Shown: positions 1 through 10,068, counted from the stretch's first letter. The stretch is 64,000 nucleotides of DNA from an uncultured Flavobacteriaceae bacterium (GCA_947488345.1 CANKZQ010000001.1:1191501-1255500); one strand, 5' to 3'. The notes: generated by a model from the letters alone, not told the origin. Numbers and translations: made by a program.

Positions 1-966
1 CAAATAAGCTATTTGCGACTCGCAGTTACAGATCGTTGTAATCTGCGTTGCCAATATTGTATGCCCGCTCGTGGAATCGATATTGTTGATCGAAAAGAGC
101 TACTTACTTATAAAGAAATGTACCGTATCACTCGCGTCTTGAGTGAACTAGGTGTAAACAAAGTACGGTTGACCGGTGGTGAGCCTTTTGTGCGAAAAGA
201 TTTTGTCAAGTTTCTCGAGATGCTTTCATTTAACGATCAATTAGATGAAATTAATATCACCACTAATGGCGCATTGATCTCTAAGCATATTTCTAAATTA
301 GAAACGCTTAATATAGGCACGATCAACTTGAGTATTGATAGTCTAAACCGAGAAAATTTCGCTAAAATAACGCGCAGAGATGTTTTCGATGAAGTCTATA
401 AAACCTTGGAATCATTAGAAGAAAGTAGCCTTCAGTTAAAATTAAATGTAGTTGTTCAATCGGGAGTAAACACTCATGAATTACTCGATTTCGTAGGACT
501 CACCAAACATAAAAATTTCGCCGTTCGATTTATCGAAGAAATGCCGTTCAATGGCACGGGGAAACGCGCCACAAAGGAAAATTGGAATTACACCAAAATC
601 ATAGATCATATCGAGACTCATTATGCGACTATACATCCAATTAAGTCTCATAAGTCTTCTACTTCTAAGAACTTTAAAGTAGAAGGATACCAAGGTTCTT
701 TCGGAATTATTCCTGCTTTTACACGCACTATTTGTGGCGACTGCAATCGCATACGTATTACCGCAACAGGTTTGTTTAAAAACTGTTTGTTTGATGAGGG
801 TGTATTTAATGTGCGCGATTTTATCCGTCAAGGAGCTAGTAATGATGATTTGAAACAATTATTCTTATCAATTGTTAAAGAAAAACCTGAAAACGGTTTT
901 GTAGCTGAAGCAAATAGAAAAAGAAACAAAAATGTTTCTGAAAGTATGTCTACTATAGGAGGATAA
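1..966 (+). CDS. moaA: GTP 3',8-cyclase MoaA, 5'-truncated by window edge
   Basis: Frame 1 is open from base 1 (QISYLRLAVTDRCNLRCQYCMPARG); radical SAM CxxxCxxC motif and C-terminal CGDCNRIRITATGLFKNCLF cluster motif. The reported start at 13 (TTG) is internal. Confidence 0.96.
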   Translation, partial: QISYLRLAVTDRCNLRCQYCMPARGIDIVDRKELLTYKEMYRITRVLSELGVNKVRLTGGEPFVRKDFVKFLEMLSFNDQLDEINITTNGALISKHISKLETLNIGTINLSIDSLNRENFAKITRRDVFDEVYKTLESLEESSLQLKLNVVVQSGVNTHELLDFVGLTKHKNFAVRFIEEMPFNGTGKRATKENWNYTKIIDHIETHYATIHPIKSHKSSTSKNFKVEGYQGSFGIIPAFTRTICGDCNRIRITATGLFKNCLFDEGVFNVRDFIRQGASNDDLKQLFLSIVKEKPENGFVAEANRKRNKNVSESMSTIGG

Positions 967-970
967 TGTT

Positions 971-2179
971 ATGATTTCATCTCAAGAAGCACTTCAAATT
1001 ATTCTTAACAATACACAAGATTTCGGTATTGAAGAAGTTCCTTTTTTAGAAGCTACGAACCGTGTGCTAAAAGAAGATATTAGAGCTGATAGAGATTTTC
1101 CGCCATTTAATAGTGTTCGCATGGACGGTATTGCTGTTTCATTTAAAGCTTTTGCGGAAGGTAAAAGGGTTTTTCCTATTGAAGGTGTGCAACCCGCTGG
1201 TAGTGAACAACAAACCTTAAAAAATAGCACAAACTGCATTGAAGTAATGACCGGAGCAACGCTACCTCACAATGTTGATACTGTGATTCGGTATGAAGAC
1301 GTACATATCTCTGATGGAAATGCGACCATTCATATTGACGCCGTAACGGAAGGTCAGAATGTGCATCTACAAGGCAAAGACCGCAAAACAAATGACGTTT
1401 TAATCAAAAAAAACTGTGTGCTATCTCCTGCCGAAATTGGCGTCTTAGCGACGGTTGGAAAAACTTCAGTTGCAGTTGCAAAACAACCAAAAGTAATGAT
1501 TGTTTCGACTGGAGATGAGTTGGTTGAAGTTGCTGAAAACCCTTTAAGTCATCAGATCCGAAGGAGCAATGTCTATACCTTAGTTTCATTATTAGAAAAA
1601 ATAGGTATTAAAGCGGAAACAGCACATATTTCAGATGATAAACCCCAACTAAAAGAAAAAATACACCAATTTTTATTGAGCTATGACGCCTTATTATTTA
1701 GTGGAGCTGTAAGCAAAGGTAAATTTGATTTTTTGCCAGAGGTGCTAGATGAATTAGGCGTGGAGAAATTATTTCATAAAGTTACACAGCGCCCTGGGAA
1801 ACCTTTCTTTTTTGGTCGCGCAGTAGGTTCGAATGCATTGCAAAAAACAAGTGTGTTTGCTTTTCCTGGCAACCCCGTATCTACCTTTATGGGATGTGTA
1901 AAATATTTTTACCCCTGGTATAAAAAATCGGTAGACCTAGTATTTGAAAACTTTGATAAAGCAATTTTGGCAGAAGACTTTACTTTTAAGCCTGAACTAA
2001 CTTACTTTTTACAAGTAAAACTTGAAAATAAAAAAGGTTTGCTTGTTGCTGTGCCGGCCAAAGGAAATGGCTCAGGTGACTTAGCAAATTTATCAAATGC
2101 AGACGGATTTTTAGAGTTACCCGATGATCAAACAGATTTTAAAACAGGAGAAGCTTTTCCCTTAATACGATATAGATGA
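971..2179 (+). CDS. moeA: molybdopterin molybdotransferase MoeA
   Basis: MoeA features: DFPPFNSVRMDGIAV, GNPVSTFMG, VSTGDEL. Confidence 0.95.
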   Translation: MISSQEALQIILNNTQDFGIEEVPFLEATNRVLKEDIRADRDFPPFNSVRMDGIAVSFKAFAEGKRVFPIEGVQPAGSEQQTLKNSTNCIEVMTGATLPHNVDTVIRYEDVHISDGNATIHIDAVTEGQNVHLQGKDRKTNDVLIKKNCVLSPAEIGVLATVGKTSVAVAKQPKVMIVSTGDELVEVAENPLSHQIRRSNVYTLVSLLEKIGIKAETAHISDDKPQLKEKIHQFLLSYDALLFSGAVSKGKFDFLPEVLDELGVEKLFHKVTQRPGKPFFFGRAVGSNALQKTSVFAFPGNPVSTFMGCVKYFYPWYKKSVDLVFENFDKAILAEDFTFKPELTYFLQVKLENKKGLLVAVPAKGNGSGDLANLSNADGFLELPDDQTDFKTGEAFPLIRYR

Positions 2180-2652
2180 GTGAATTTTCACATATAAATA
2201 AGGACAATCAACCCAACATGGTTAATGTAAGTGATAAAATTGTTTCGAAAAGAAAGGCAATGGCAAAAGCAGTTGTGTTTTTAGGTTCAGAGATTATGAC
2301 TCACTTTACCAATGATGAGCTTATTACCAAAAAAGGTCCTGTATTTCAAACGGCTATTATCGCAGGAATTCAAGGAGTAAAAAAAACATCAGAACTCATC
2401 CCCATGTGTCACCCTCTAATAATTAACGGTGTCGCTATAGACATCAATACCGTGGATAACGAACACGTTTCAATTGTATGTTCGGTTGAAATAGAAGGTA
2501 AAACGGGTGTCGAAATGGAAGCTCTAACTGGTGCCTCAGTGGCAGCCTTAACCATCTACGATATGTGCAAAGCCTTATCTCAAAAAATTAGCATCAAAGA
2601 AGTAAAATTACTAGAGAAAACAGGTGGTAAATCCGATTTTAAAAGTGAATGA
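2176..2652 (+). CDS. moaC: cyclic pyranopterin monophosphate synthase MoaC
   Basis: SELIPMCHPLIINGV and EGKTGVEMEALTGASVAALTIYDMCKA motifs; 4-nt overlap with moeA. Confidence 0.96.
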   Translation: MSEFSHINKDNQPNMVNVSDKIVSKRKAMAKAVVFLGSEIMTHFTNDELITKKGPVFQTAIIAGIQGVKKTSELIPMCHPLIINGVAIDINTVDNEHVSIVCSVEIEGKTGVEMEALTGASVAALTIYDMCKALSQKISIKEVKLLEKTGGKSDFKSE

Positions 2653-2665
2653 AAAGATACTAGAA

Positions 2666-3793
2666 ATGGAAACTAAAAAACATCAAAAACATGCGAAGAT
2701 AGCCTTTCGAAACAATGACAACCTCGCACCTAACGAAATCGCCATTTTAGGAGCAAAATGCTCGATTATCACCGATTTTGTCGAAAAAATGACGGAAAAA
2801 CTTCAAAATACGGCAAAAATAGCATATTTAGATGCCTCACATGCTGATGACATTTCCGCCCCAAAAGCAGATATTTTTACAACACATAGCTCCGGAAATT
2901 TAACGAGCTCGATAGCGTATAAGATGAATGCATACAATGAACGTATTCGTTTTTCAAATTATGACCTTGTTTTTATCAATGGTAACCATTTTAAAGGGGC
3001 TAAACAAATCTTGATTTTGGATAGCGAAAAGGAAGCTTCGGTAAAAAAAAGACTAGAACAATTAGACAGGATCCAGTTTGTGGTTAAACGTGAAAAAGAA
3101 GCTGAGTATTTTGATTTTTTAGTTGCTAAATACCCTTCAATTAAGAATTTAAAATGTTATCATATTGATGATCTTGATGCCATTGCCACACATATTCATA
3201 ATTTAATACAAGAAACAATTGTCCCTGTTCAAGGGTTAGTGCTAGCAGGTGGTAAAAGCTCTCGTATGGGTAAAGACAAAACTCAATTAGTTTACCACAA
3301 CAAGACACAGAGTGATTTTGCGGTAGAATTGTTACAAAACAATTTACTTCAGACGCATGTATCTGTTGCCTCCAATCAAGAGCTAGCTAATCATGAATTC
3401 ATTCAAGATAAATTCATTGGTTTAGGTGTCTTTGGTGCTATTTGCTCTGCCTTTCAACAAGATCCAAACAAGGCGTGGTTAGTATTAGCAACTGACCTTC
3501 CTTTTGTGAATGATGAAATCATACAATTGTTGTTGCGTCATAGAAATCCAAAAAAAATAGCAACCTCGATTAAAGGAAAATCAAAAGACTTCGTAGAACC
3601 TTTAATTACCATATATGAACCCAAAGCATATCCTGTTTTATTGAGCTATTTAGCACAGGGTTATTCTTGTCCGAGAAAAGTTCTGATCAATTCTGATGTT
3701 GAGATTATAGAAGTAGATGATGATTTGATTCGGAATATCAACACCCCAGAAGAGCATCTAGAGGCACTTAAAGAGCTCTCTAAAAATTCATGA
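2666..3793 (+). CDS. mobA: MobA-type molybdenum cofactor guanylyltransferase with N-terminal MobB-like domain lacking a P-loop
   Basis: C-terminal half has GLVLAGGKSSRMGKDKTQL and ATDLPFVND. N-terminal half resembles MobB without GxxxxGKT. ORF is open from 2624 but overlaps moaC; ATG at 2666 or GTG at 2645 is more plausible. Confidence 0.85.
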   Translation: METKKHQKHAKIAFRNNDNLAPNEIAILGAKCSIITDFVEKMTEKLQNTAKIAYLDASHADDISAPKADIFTTHSSGNLTSSIAYKMNAYNERIRFSNYDLVFINGNHFKGAKQILILDSEKEASVKKRLEQLDRIQFVVKREKEAEYFDFLVAKYPSIKNLKCYHIDDLDAIATHIHNLIQETIVPVQGLVLAGGKSSRMGKDKTQLVYHNKTQSDFAVELLQNNLLQTHVSVASNQELANHEFIQDKFIGLGVFGAICSAFQQDPNKAWLVLATDLPFVNDEIIQLLLRHRNPKKIATSIKGKSKDFVEPLITIYEPKAYPVLLSYLAQGYSCPRKVLINSDVEIIEVDDDLIRNINTPEEHLEALKELSKNS

Positions 3794-4629
3794 TTATGAA
3801 TAAGACGGTCCACATTTTGAACGGCGATAGTACAGCCGACATTATCAAAGATAGCGGGGTCTCAGGAGATCTCATTATTTGGAGAGAAATGCTTTGTGAG
3901 GGTCCGTTATCCAATCATGTCGGCCACGATGAATTTTGGGGCTTGCGTTACGCTTATTTTGAAAACGAACTCAAAGTCAGTAAATTAGATTATTACGACA
4001 AAGTTATTAAACAATTAATACCTATTGAAGATCTAACACATTTTGACGAGGTTGTTTTATGGTTTGAATATGATCTCTTTTGTCAGGTCAACTTAATGGG
4101 GTTGTGTACCTATTTATTAAACTATTACAGCAAGAGCCTCACCTACTATTTGGTATGCGTGGGACAGGAAAAAAATTCGGAGTCACTATTGACTTTATCT
4201 GATTATTCGCCCGCAACATATCTACGATTATATGAAGAGCGTGTGAAATTATCACGTTATGACCTCTTATTTGCAAAAGAATGCTGGGAGCAATATGTTA
4301 AAAATAATAACCAAGAACTTAAAGGGTTCAATTTTAAGAAAAACGGCAAATTTAAGTACTTTCATTTAGCTATGAATCAGCATTTAAAACGATTTCCAGA
4401 AAGTAGCAAGTTGAATCAAATTGATAAAAAAATCCTAGAAACTATTCAATCGAATGAATTTTCAGAAAGAGACATTCTTAAAGAGTTATTGATTTGGCAA
4501 CGAAAAGAAACAGTTTACGGTTTCGGAGACCTACAATATGCTATGTACCTTGAAAAATTACACCCTTTTTATGACATTAAAAATAATATCTATTTTTTAA
4601 ACCAAAAAGGGAAAACTATATTGGAATAA
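3790..4629 (+). CDS. DUF1835 domain-containing protein
   Basis: N-terminus HILNGDSTADIIKDSGVSGDLIIWREMLCEGP is typical of DUF1835; overlaps the mobA stop (ATGA). Internal ATG at 3796 is an alternative start. Confidence 0.8.
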   Translation: MIMNKTVHILNGDSTADIIKDSGVSGDLIIWREMLCEGPLSNHVGHDEFWGLRYAYFENELKVSKLDYYDKVIKQLIPIEDLTHFDEVVLWFEYDLFCQVNLMGLCTYLLNYYSKSLTYYLVCVGQEKNSESLLTLSDYSPATYLRLYEERVKLSRYDLLFAKECWEQYVKNNNQELKGFNFKKNGKFKYFHLAMNQHLKRFPESSKLNQIDKKILETIQSNEFSERDILKELLIWQRKETVYGFGDLQYAMYLEKLHPFYDIKNNIYFLNQKGKTILE

Positions 4630-4634
4630 ACTTT

Positions 4635-4656
4635 GTCATTCTTGTGAAAGCAGGAA
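4635..4656. repeat. degenerate short palindromic intergenic element (GTCATTCTTGTGAAAGCAGGAA)
   Basis: TTCTTG/CAGGAA imperfect hairpin resembling the common TTCCTGCGAAAGCAGGAA intergenic repeats; copy number not checked. Confidence 0.45.
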
Positions 4657-4704
4657 CAAAAAATATATCGATAAACTATAGAGAGCCACCTTTGTGGTAT
4701 ACAG

Positions 4705-5823
4705 ATGAATATTACAAAAGAACAACTATACAAACGTCAAACAACACTCAAAGAAATAGGAGCGTTAGGTCAGCAAAAATTATCGCAAACCCATATTACA
4801 ATTATTGGTTGCGGTGGTTTAGGAAGTGCTGCTGCTGTTTATCTAGCAGCAAGTGGTATTGGGAACATACATCTAGTAGATTATGATGTTATAGATGTAT
4901 CAAATTTACACCGGCAAATTTTTTACAAAACCAAAGATATCAAGCGTTCGAAAGTGACAGTTTTGGCCGATCATATAGGCAATATTTCTCCATTCGTAAA
5001 CATAACAACTACAGATCGCGCCGTCTCAAAAGAAAATATATATGACGTCATTGGCGCAGCGGGCTATGTATTAGACTGCACGGATAGTTTACCAATTAAG
5101 TATTTAATTAATGATGCCTGTGTAATCAAAGGCATCCCTTTAATCTATGGTTCGTTGTACAAGTTTGATGGATATGTGGCAAGTTTCAATGTCAATCTTT
5201 CTGAATCTGAAACGAGTGCAAATCTTAGAGACGCTTTTCCGAATATATCAAAAGAAGCGATTCCAAATTGCTCACAAATTGGCACTCTTAACACCATTGT
5301 CGGAATCATCGGAATCATGCAAGCCAATGAGGTTTTAAAATTGATAACAGGTACAGGTAAAGCCTTAGTAAATGAACTTTTAATCTATAATAGTTTAGAG
5401 AATTCTCAATATAAAATGCAATTAAAAAATACACTATCTAAGGAGAAGATCCAAGAAATTTTTGATGCCGAATCATATGTAGATCCTTCATGTGAAGTAC
5501 AAGATGAATCCTTGATAATTTCAGCGAATGCACTACAGCAAAAACTATCTTCTCATGAGTCTTTTGAAAAACTACATATCATTTCTGTAATTGAAAGCAC
5601 AAGCGTGACTTATCCTTTTTTAGTTCATGATCAAATTCCATTATCAACATTAAACGTAAACAGACAGTCCTTCGATAAAAACAAGGAATATGTAATTGTT
5701 TGTAACAAAGGAATTTCAAGTTATATCGCTACACAACGTATAAAACAAGCGCATCCAACCCTCAACGTTTTAAGTTTAAAAAACGGAATTACAAATTACG
5801 AAGCCGAATGCAAGATCCATTAG
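4705..5823 (+). CDS. moeB: HesA/MoeB/ThiF family adenylyltransferase with C-terminal rhodanese-like domain
   Basis: ITIIGCGGLGSAAAVYLAASGIGNIHLVDYDVIDVSNLHRQ; C-terminal VIVCNKGISS rhodanese-like loop. Confidence 0.88.
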   Translation: MNITKEQLYKRQTTLKEIGALGQQKLSQTHITIIGCGGLGSAAAVYLAASGIGNIHLVDYDVIDVSNLHRQIFYKTKDIKRSKVTVLADHIGNISPFVNITTTDRAVSKENIYDVIGAAGYVLDCTDSLPIKYLINDACVIKGIPLIYGSLYKFDGYVASFNVNLSESETSANLRDAFPNISKEAIPNCSQIGTLNTIVGIIGIMQANEVLKLITGTGKALVNELLIYNSLENSQYKMQLKNTLSKEKIQEIFDAESYVDPSCEVQDESLIISANALQQKLSSHESFEKLHIISVIESTSVTYPFLVHDQIPLSTLNVNRQSFDKNKEYVIVCNKGISSYIATQRIKQAHPTLNVLSLKNGITNYEAECKIH

Positions 5824-7589
5824 AATTCTATACTCATTCAATACAGCACTTCGAAGAAGAATTGCGAAAATTAAAAAAACAATTAGCTGCTTCGAGTACG
5901 ATACGATTGGTTGTATTTTTGGCCATTGGTTTTGGACTCTATTTCTTTTTTGGAAATTCAAAAGCCATGATTGCCATTTCACTCATAGGTTTTGCGTTAT
6001 TTTTATATTTAGTATCACGACATACTGATTTACAATATAAAAGAGATCTCGTGGCACAATTAATAACCATTAATAGAACAGAAATCCAGGTACTTCAAAG
6101 AGATTATTTATTCTTAGATGAAGGTAATGAGTTTGTAGATCCAACACATGCTTACAGCTATGATATCGATTTATTCGGAAGAGGCTCTTTTTTTCAATAT
6201 ATCAATAGAACTTCGATTCAAGAAGGTAGAAAACAACTCTTCAAAACCTTGACGGAAAATGTTATTGATACTATTGAACAAAAACAAGAAGCGATTAAAG
6301 AATTAGCTTCAAAACCAACATGGCGACAACGATTCTCGGCTATTGCAAGTTTGGTAAAAGTGCAACATACCGCCGAAGATATTGTAAAATGGATCCATAA
6401 CTATAGGCCTGTTTTTTCAAAATATACACGTTTCTTATCTGCCGTATTTTCTATTATATCCCTCGCAATCATCGCATTGGTAAGCTTCAATCTTCTAGAT
6501 TTTAATATCTTGGTAATTTGGTTTTTTATAGGTTTAAGCGTCACTGGAGCGTTCCTTAAAAGAGTCAATATAATTTATAGAGACGCTGATAAAGCAAAAG
6601 ATACCTTTAAGCAGTATCATCAATTACTCAATGAAATTGAGTCTATTTCTTTTAACTCACAAATTCTACAAGAAAAACAAGCAGCGATAAAAACCGAAAC
6701 GAAAAAAGCCTCAGCTATTTTTGCTTCCTTTTCTAAAATTTTAGATGCACTAGATCAACGTAATAATGTTTTCATTGCTATTTTAGGAAACGCCTTTTTT
6801 TTAAGAGACACACAGCAAGCTTATAAAGTAGAACAGTGGATAAAAACCTATAGTGATAACGTAGAAAATTGGTTTGAGGTTATCGCTTTTTTTGATGCCC
6901 AAAATTCATTAAGCAACGTTGCTTTCAACCATCCCAATTATAGTTTTCCTGTTATTCAGCAAGGTGATGCTATTCTTAACACCAAGCAATTAGGCCATCC
7001 TTTACTCAAAAGTGGACAACGCGTCGACAATGATTATTTCATAAAGCAAGAAGAATTTTTTATTATAACTGGCGCCAATATGGCTGGTAAAAGTACCTTC
7101 TTGCGCACGGTATCATTATCTATTGTTATGGCCAATATTGGATTGCCCGTTTGTGCTAAATCTTACAATTACAATCCAATACAATTAATTACTAGTATGC
7201 GTACCAGTGATTCTTTGGCAGATGATGCCTCCTATTTCTTTTCAGAACTGAAACGATTGAAATTTATTGTCGACAAAATAAACCCAAAAGCCTCTGAAAA
7301 TAAGTATTTTGTTATCTTGGATGAAATCTTAAAAGGTACAAATAGTACAGATAAAGCTATTGGCTCCAAAAAATTTGTAGAAAAGTTGGTAGCATCAAAT
7401 TCTACTGGTATCATTGCGACCCATGATTTGAGTTTATGCGAGATTGAAAAAGAACTTCCTCAAATACAAAATTACTACTTTGATGCAGAAATAATTCATG
7501 ACGAACTTCATTTTGATTACAAATTAAAACAAGGAATTTGTAAAAACATGAATGCATCATTTTTATTGAAGAAAATGGAAATAGTTTGA
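5808..7589 (+). CDS. membrane-anchored MutS-like ATPase (MutS domain V only)
   Basis: Walker A TGANMAGKSTFLRTV, Walker B-like VILDEILKGTNS, plus about four N-terminal hydrophobic segments; no mismatch-recognition domain seen. Confidence 0.85.
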   Translation: MQDPLEFYTHSIQHFEEELRKLKKQLAASSTIRLVVFLAIGFGLYFFFGNSKAMIAISLIGFALFLYLVSRHTDLQYKRDLVAQLITINRTEIQVLQRDYLFLDEGNEFVDPTHAYSYDIDLFGRGSFFQYINRTSIQEGRKQLFKTLTENVIDTIEQKQEAIKELASKPTWRQRFSAIASLVKVQHTAEDIVKWIHNYRPVFSKYTRFLSAVFSIISLAIIALVSFNLLDFNILVIWFFIGLSVTGAFLKRVNIIYRDADKAKDTFKQYHQLLNEIESISFNSQILQEKQAAIKTETKKASAIFASFSKILDALDQRNNVFIAILGNAFFLRDTQQAYKVEQWIKTYSDNVENWFEVIAFFDAQNSLSNVAFNHPNYSFPVIQQGDAILNTKQLGHPLLKSGQRVDNDYFIKQEEFFIITGANMAGKSTFLRTVSLSIVMANIGLPVCAKSYNYNPIQLITSMRTSDSLADDASYFFSELKRLKFIVDKINPKASENKYFVILDEILKGTNSTDKAIGSKKFVEKLVASNSTGIIATHDLSLCEIEKELPQIQNYYFDAEIIHDELHFDYKLKQGICKNMNASFLLKKMEIV

Positions 7590-7628
7590 AACTATAAGAA
7601 TATTTTATGTTTAGAAAGTTAAATAATA

Positions 7629-7636
7629 TAACTTTG
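7629..7636 (+). promoter_or_regulatory. candidate Bacteroidota -7 element TAACTTTG upstream of the NadR-like gene
   Basis: Matches TAnnTTTG; 80 nt upstream of the ATG. Confidence 0.45.
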
Positions 7637-7716
7637 TGAACTTTAACTGCCCCTTTATAATTATTTTGTGTTGGTAATACCAGTATTGACAACAGTTAAC
7701 TTAAAAAAGGGATGAC

Positions 7717-8367
7717 ATGGATAAAAGATTGCTGCAAAAGCCAATCAATATTGTGAAGGTAGTATTGTTCGGACCAGAATCTACAGGAAAAACCACTTTA
7801 GCAAGCCAATTAGCTTATCATTATCAAACAGTTTGGGCACCAGAATACGCTCGAGATTATCTACAAAAAAAATGGAATGATAAACGTCAAGTGTGCGAAC
7901 ATAAAGACTTAATGCCCATTGCAATTGGACAAATGAAACTGGAAAATAAGCTAGCTAAAAAAGCCGACAAGGTGCTGATTTGCGATACTGATCTACTAGA
8001 AACCAAGGTGTATTCTGAAGAATATTATGACGGCATCGTCGATGTTGATTTAGAAACTGCTGCCGAAATAAATCAATATGATCTTTACTTGCTAACATAC
8101 ATAGATATCCCTTGGAAATTGGATAGTATTCGAGATCGACCTGGACAAAGAGAAGATATGTTCAACGCATTTGAAAACGCTTTAAAAAAGTATGATCGTC
8201 CGTATATTATATTAAAAGGCGATGAAGAAGCGCGTTTTAAAAATGCTGTAGAGCACATTGACACCGTTATGGCAAAAAAACAGGATCTATTTAACTACTC
8301 TCAATCTGAAAATATCGAGGTACAACGGAAAAGTTTCTTCAGTAAATTTTTCAACTTCGGAGATTAA
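7717..8367 (+). CDS. AAA family ATPase, NadR/nicotinamide riboside kinase-like
   Basis: VVLFGPESTGKTTLASQLAYHYQTVWAPEYARDYL, as in NadR C-terminal ribosylnicotinamide kinase domains. Confidence 0.8.
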   Translation: MDKRLLQKPINIVKVVLFGPESTGKTTLASQLAYHYQTVWAPEYARDYLQKKWNDKRQVCEHKDLMPIAIGQMKLENKLAKKADKVLICDTDLLETKVYSEEYYDGIVDVDLETAAEINQYDLYLLTYIDIPWKLDSIRDRPGQREDMFNAFENALKKYDRPYIILKGDEEARFKNAVEHIDTVMAKKQDLFNYSQSENIEVQRKSFFSKFFNFGD

Positions 8368-8987
8368 TCGAACGAATACAAGAGTACATCCTTGTTTTTC
8401 TTCAAAATCGCATCGAGTTCATCTAAAAAAGCAATTGAAACCGTTGGGCATCCCCAACTCATCACTAGAGGTTTGGGATATATTTCTTCATCCGGAACAT
8501 GCTCCCAGGCATGTAAAACGACCACTCTTTTGCGCATATTTGAATTCGATTTCTCTAAGCCATCTATCCAATACTTATAATTTTTACCCCATTGACTATA
8601 AGCTCTTTCCCCCATTACAGCCATCCCTAATGAAGTACAAAAACTCTCATTCTTGTTGCTAAAATTTTTCGCTTTTTCATTATTCTTAGCGTCCTTCTTG
8701 CAACTTCCATGACAAACAAGCGCTCTTTTTAGTATCCTTTGTTTTTCTAAATCAATAACGAAAAATCTATTTTTACCGCTGTGCAGTGAATAATCGATCA
8801 TAAAAGCGATCGTCTCATTTTTCTTATGTGTCTTAGCAAATTCTTTAATAGCTGATATCTGAGAGAGGTAAGTATCCTCTAATAACTCTTCTGCTACTGG
8901 AGAATCGTTAGATACTGCTAACTGTGATTCTTTATTAGCACACGAAAAAAAAGTAAGGATTAGTAAAAAAATGATGATTCTATTCAT
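8364..8987 (-). CDS. murein L,D-transpeptidase catalytic domain family lipoprotein
   Basis: Signal with lipobox FFSCANK; HAWEHVPDE...MSWGCPTVS active-site Cys motif. Confidence 0.82.
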   Translation of the reverse strand: MNRIIIFLLILTFFSCANKESQLAVSNDSPVAEELLEDTYLSQISAIKEFAKTHKKNETIAFMIDYSLHSGKNRFFVIDLEKQRILKRALVCHGSCKKDAKNNEKAKNFSNKNESFCTSLGMAVMGERAYSQWGKNYKYWIDGLEKSNSNMRKRVVVLHAWEHVPDEEIYPKPLVMSWGCPTVSIAFLDELDAILKKNKDVLLYSFD

Positions 8988-9010
8988 TCAAACTTGATAT
9001 AATCTTGACG

Positions 9011-9430
9011 TTATGGTGTTGCATTCACCCAAACTTCACCATCTACAAAATGCTCCTTTTTCCAAATGGGCACAGTTTCTTTCAAAGTATCTATCGCAAA
9101 TTGACAGGCCGCAAAGGCAGCTTTTCGATGCGGTGAGGAAACTGCAATAATTACTGGAATATCTCCTATCTGTAACGCTCCTTCGGCATGATGAATTGCA
9201 ATTTTCAGAATGTCAAAATCGAGCAATGCCATATCGGCTATCTTTTGCATTTCTTTAGCTGCCATTGGTTTATAGGTAGAAAAATCTAACAGAGTCACTT
9301 CCTTCGCTTTAGTAGCATTTCTAACGGTGCCTACAAAGAGTGCAATACCTCCGCATGATGGATCTTGAACAAAATCGTAACAGACTTGTAAATTGAGTTT
9401 CTCTTTGGTTATCAGTATCGATGAATTCAC
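9011..9430 (-). CDS. moaE: molybdopterin synthase catalytic subunit MoaE
   Basis: GGIALFVGTVRN, HHAEGALQIGD, VSSPHRKAAFAACQ, PIWKKEHF. Confidence 0.95.
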   Translation of the reverse strand: MNSSILITKEKLNLQVCYDFVQDPSCGGIALFVGTVRNATKAKEVTLLDFSTYKPMAAKEMQKIADMALLDFDILKIAIHHAEGALQIGDIPVIIAVSSPHRKAAFAACQFAIDTLKETVPIWKKEHFVDGEVWVNATP

Positions 9431-9501
9431 AGTATTTTTTTATCAATTTCTATACCAAAGTTAATGAATCAGGTTGTACTTTTGTCCTTAAATTATCATT
9501 T

Positions 9502-9777
9502 ATGAAAAATACATTTAGAGTAGTGAGCATCTTAGAAGGGCTGTCATATATTCTGCTATTATTTATTGCAACACCAATTAAATACTTAGGAGACGACGAG
9601 TCGTATGTTAAACTCTTAGGCATGCCTCACGGACTCTTATTCGTAGCGTATATTTTGCTCGCTTTTTTGATAAAAGATAGTTTGCAATGGGATAGAAAAA
9701 CATTTTTAACTGTTTTAGCCGCTTCTGTAATTCCGTTCGGCACTTTTTATATTGACAAGAAGTATTTGCGAGGTTAA
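9502..9777 (+). CDS. DUF3817 domain-containing membrane protein
   Basis: FRVVSILEGLSYILLLFIATPIKYL...GMPHGLLFVAY; internal ATG at 9502 preferred over ORF start 9421. Confidence 0.8.
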   Translation: MKNTFRVVSILEGLSYILLLFIATPIKYLGDDESYVKLLGMPHGLLFVAYILLAFLIKDSLQWDRKTFLTVLAASVIPFGTFYIDKKYLRG

Positions 9778-10016
9778 CCACCACTTACCGGTGGAATCAA
9801 TGCCACCACGTCATTTTCTTGAATAGTATAGCCATTTTCAGCATAAGCTTCATTCACTGCTATGGAGTAATTTTTATAGTGTGCTAGCGCAGGAAATGTA
9901 TTCAATAAATCGTGTCTCAGAGTTTCCAAAGTAATACCTGACATAACTTGCCTACTCAGTTTGTTTTCACCCACTACGTCTCTTAAGATTCCAAAAAGTA
10001 AGATCTCTATCTGCAT
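9774..10016 (-). CDS. moaD: molybdopterin synthase sulfur carrier subunit MoaD
   Basis: 80 aa ubiquitin-like protein ending ...DVVALIPPVSGG (C-terminal GG). Confidence 0.93.
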   Translation of the reverse strand: MQIEILLFGILRDVVGENKLSRQVMSGITLETLRHDLLNTFPALAHYKNYSIAVNEAYAENGYTIQENDVVALIPPVSGG

Positions 10017-10068
10017 ATCTCAAAGTTATTAAATTCTCTTACATTTGTGCTATCAAATAACGAATTCT

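Noticed and set aside
8258-8662. 134-aa plus ORF overlapping the NadR-like gene and the L,D-transpeptidase gene
   Set aside because: Conflicts with two well-supported genes; no recognisable features.
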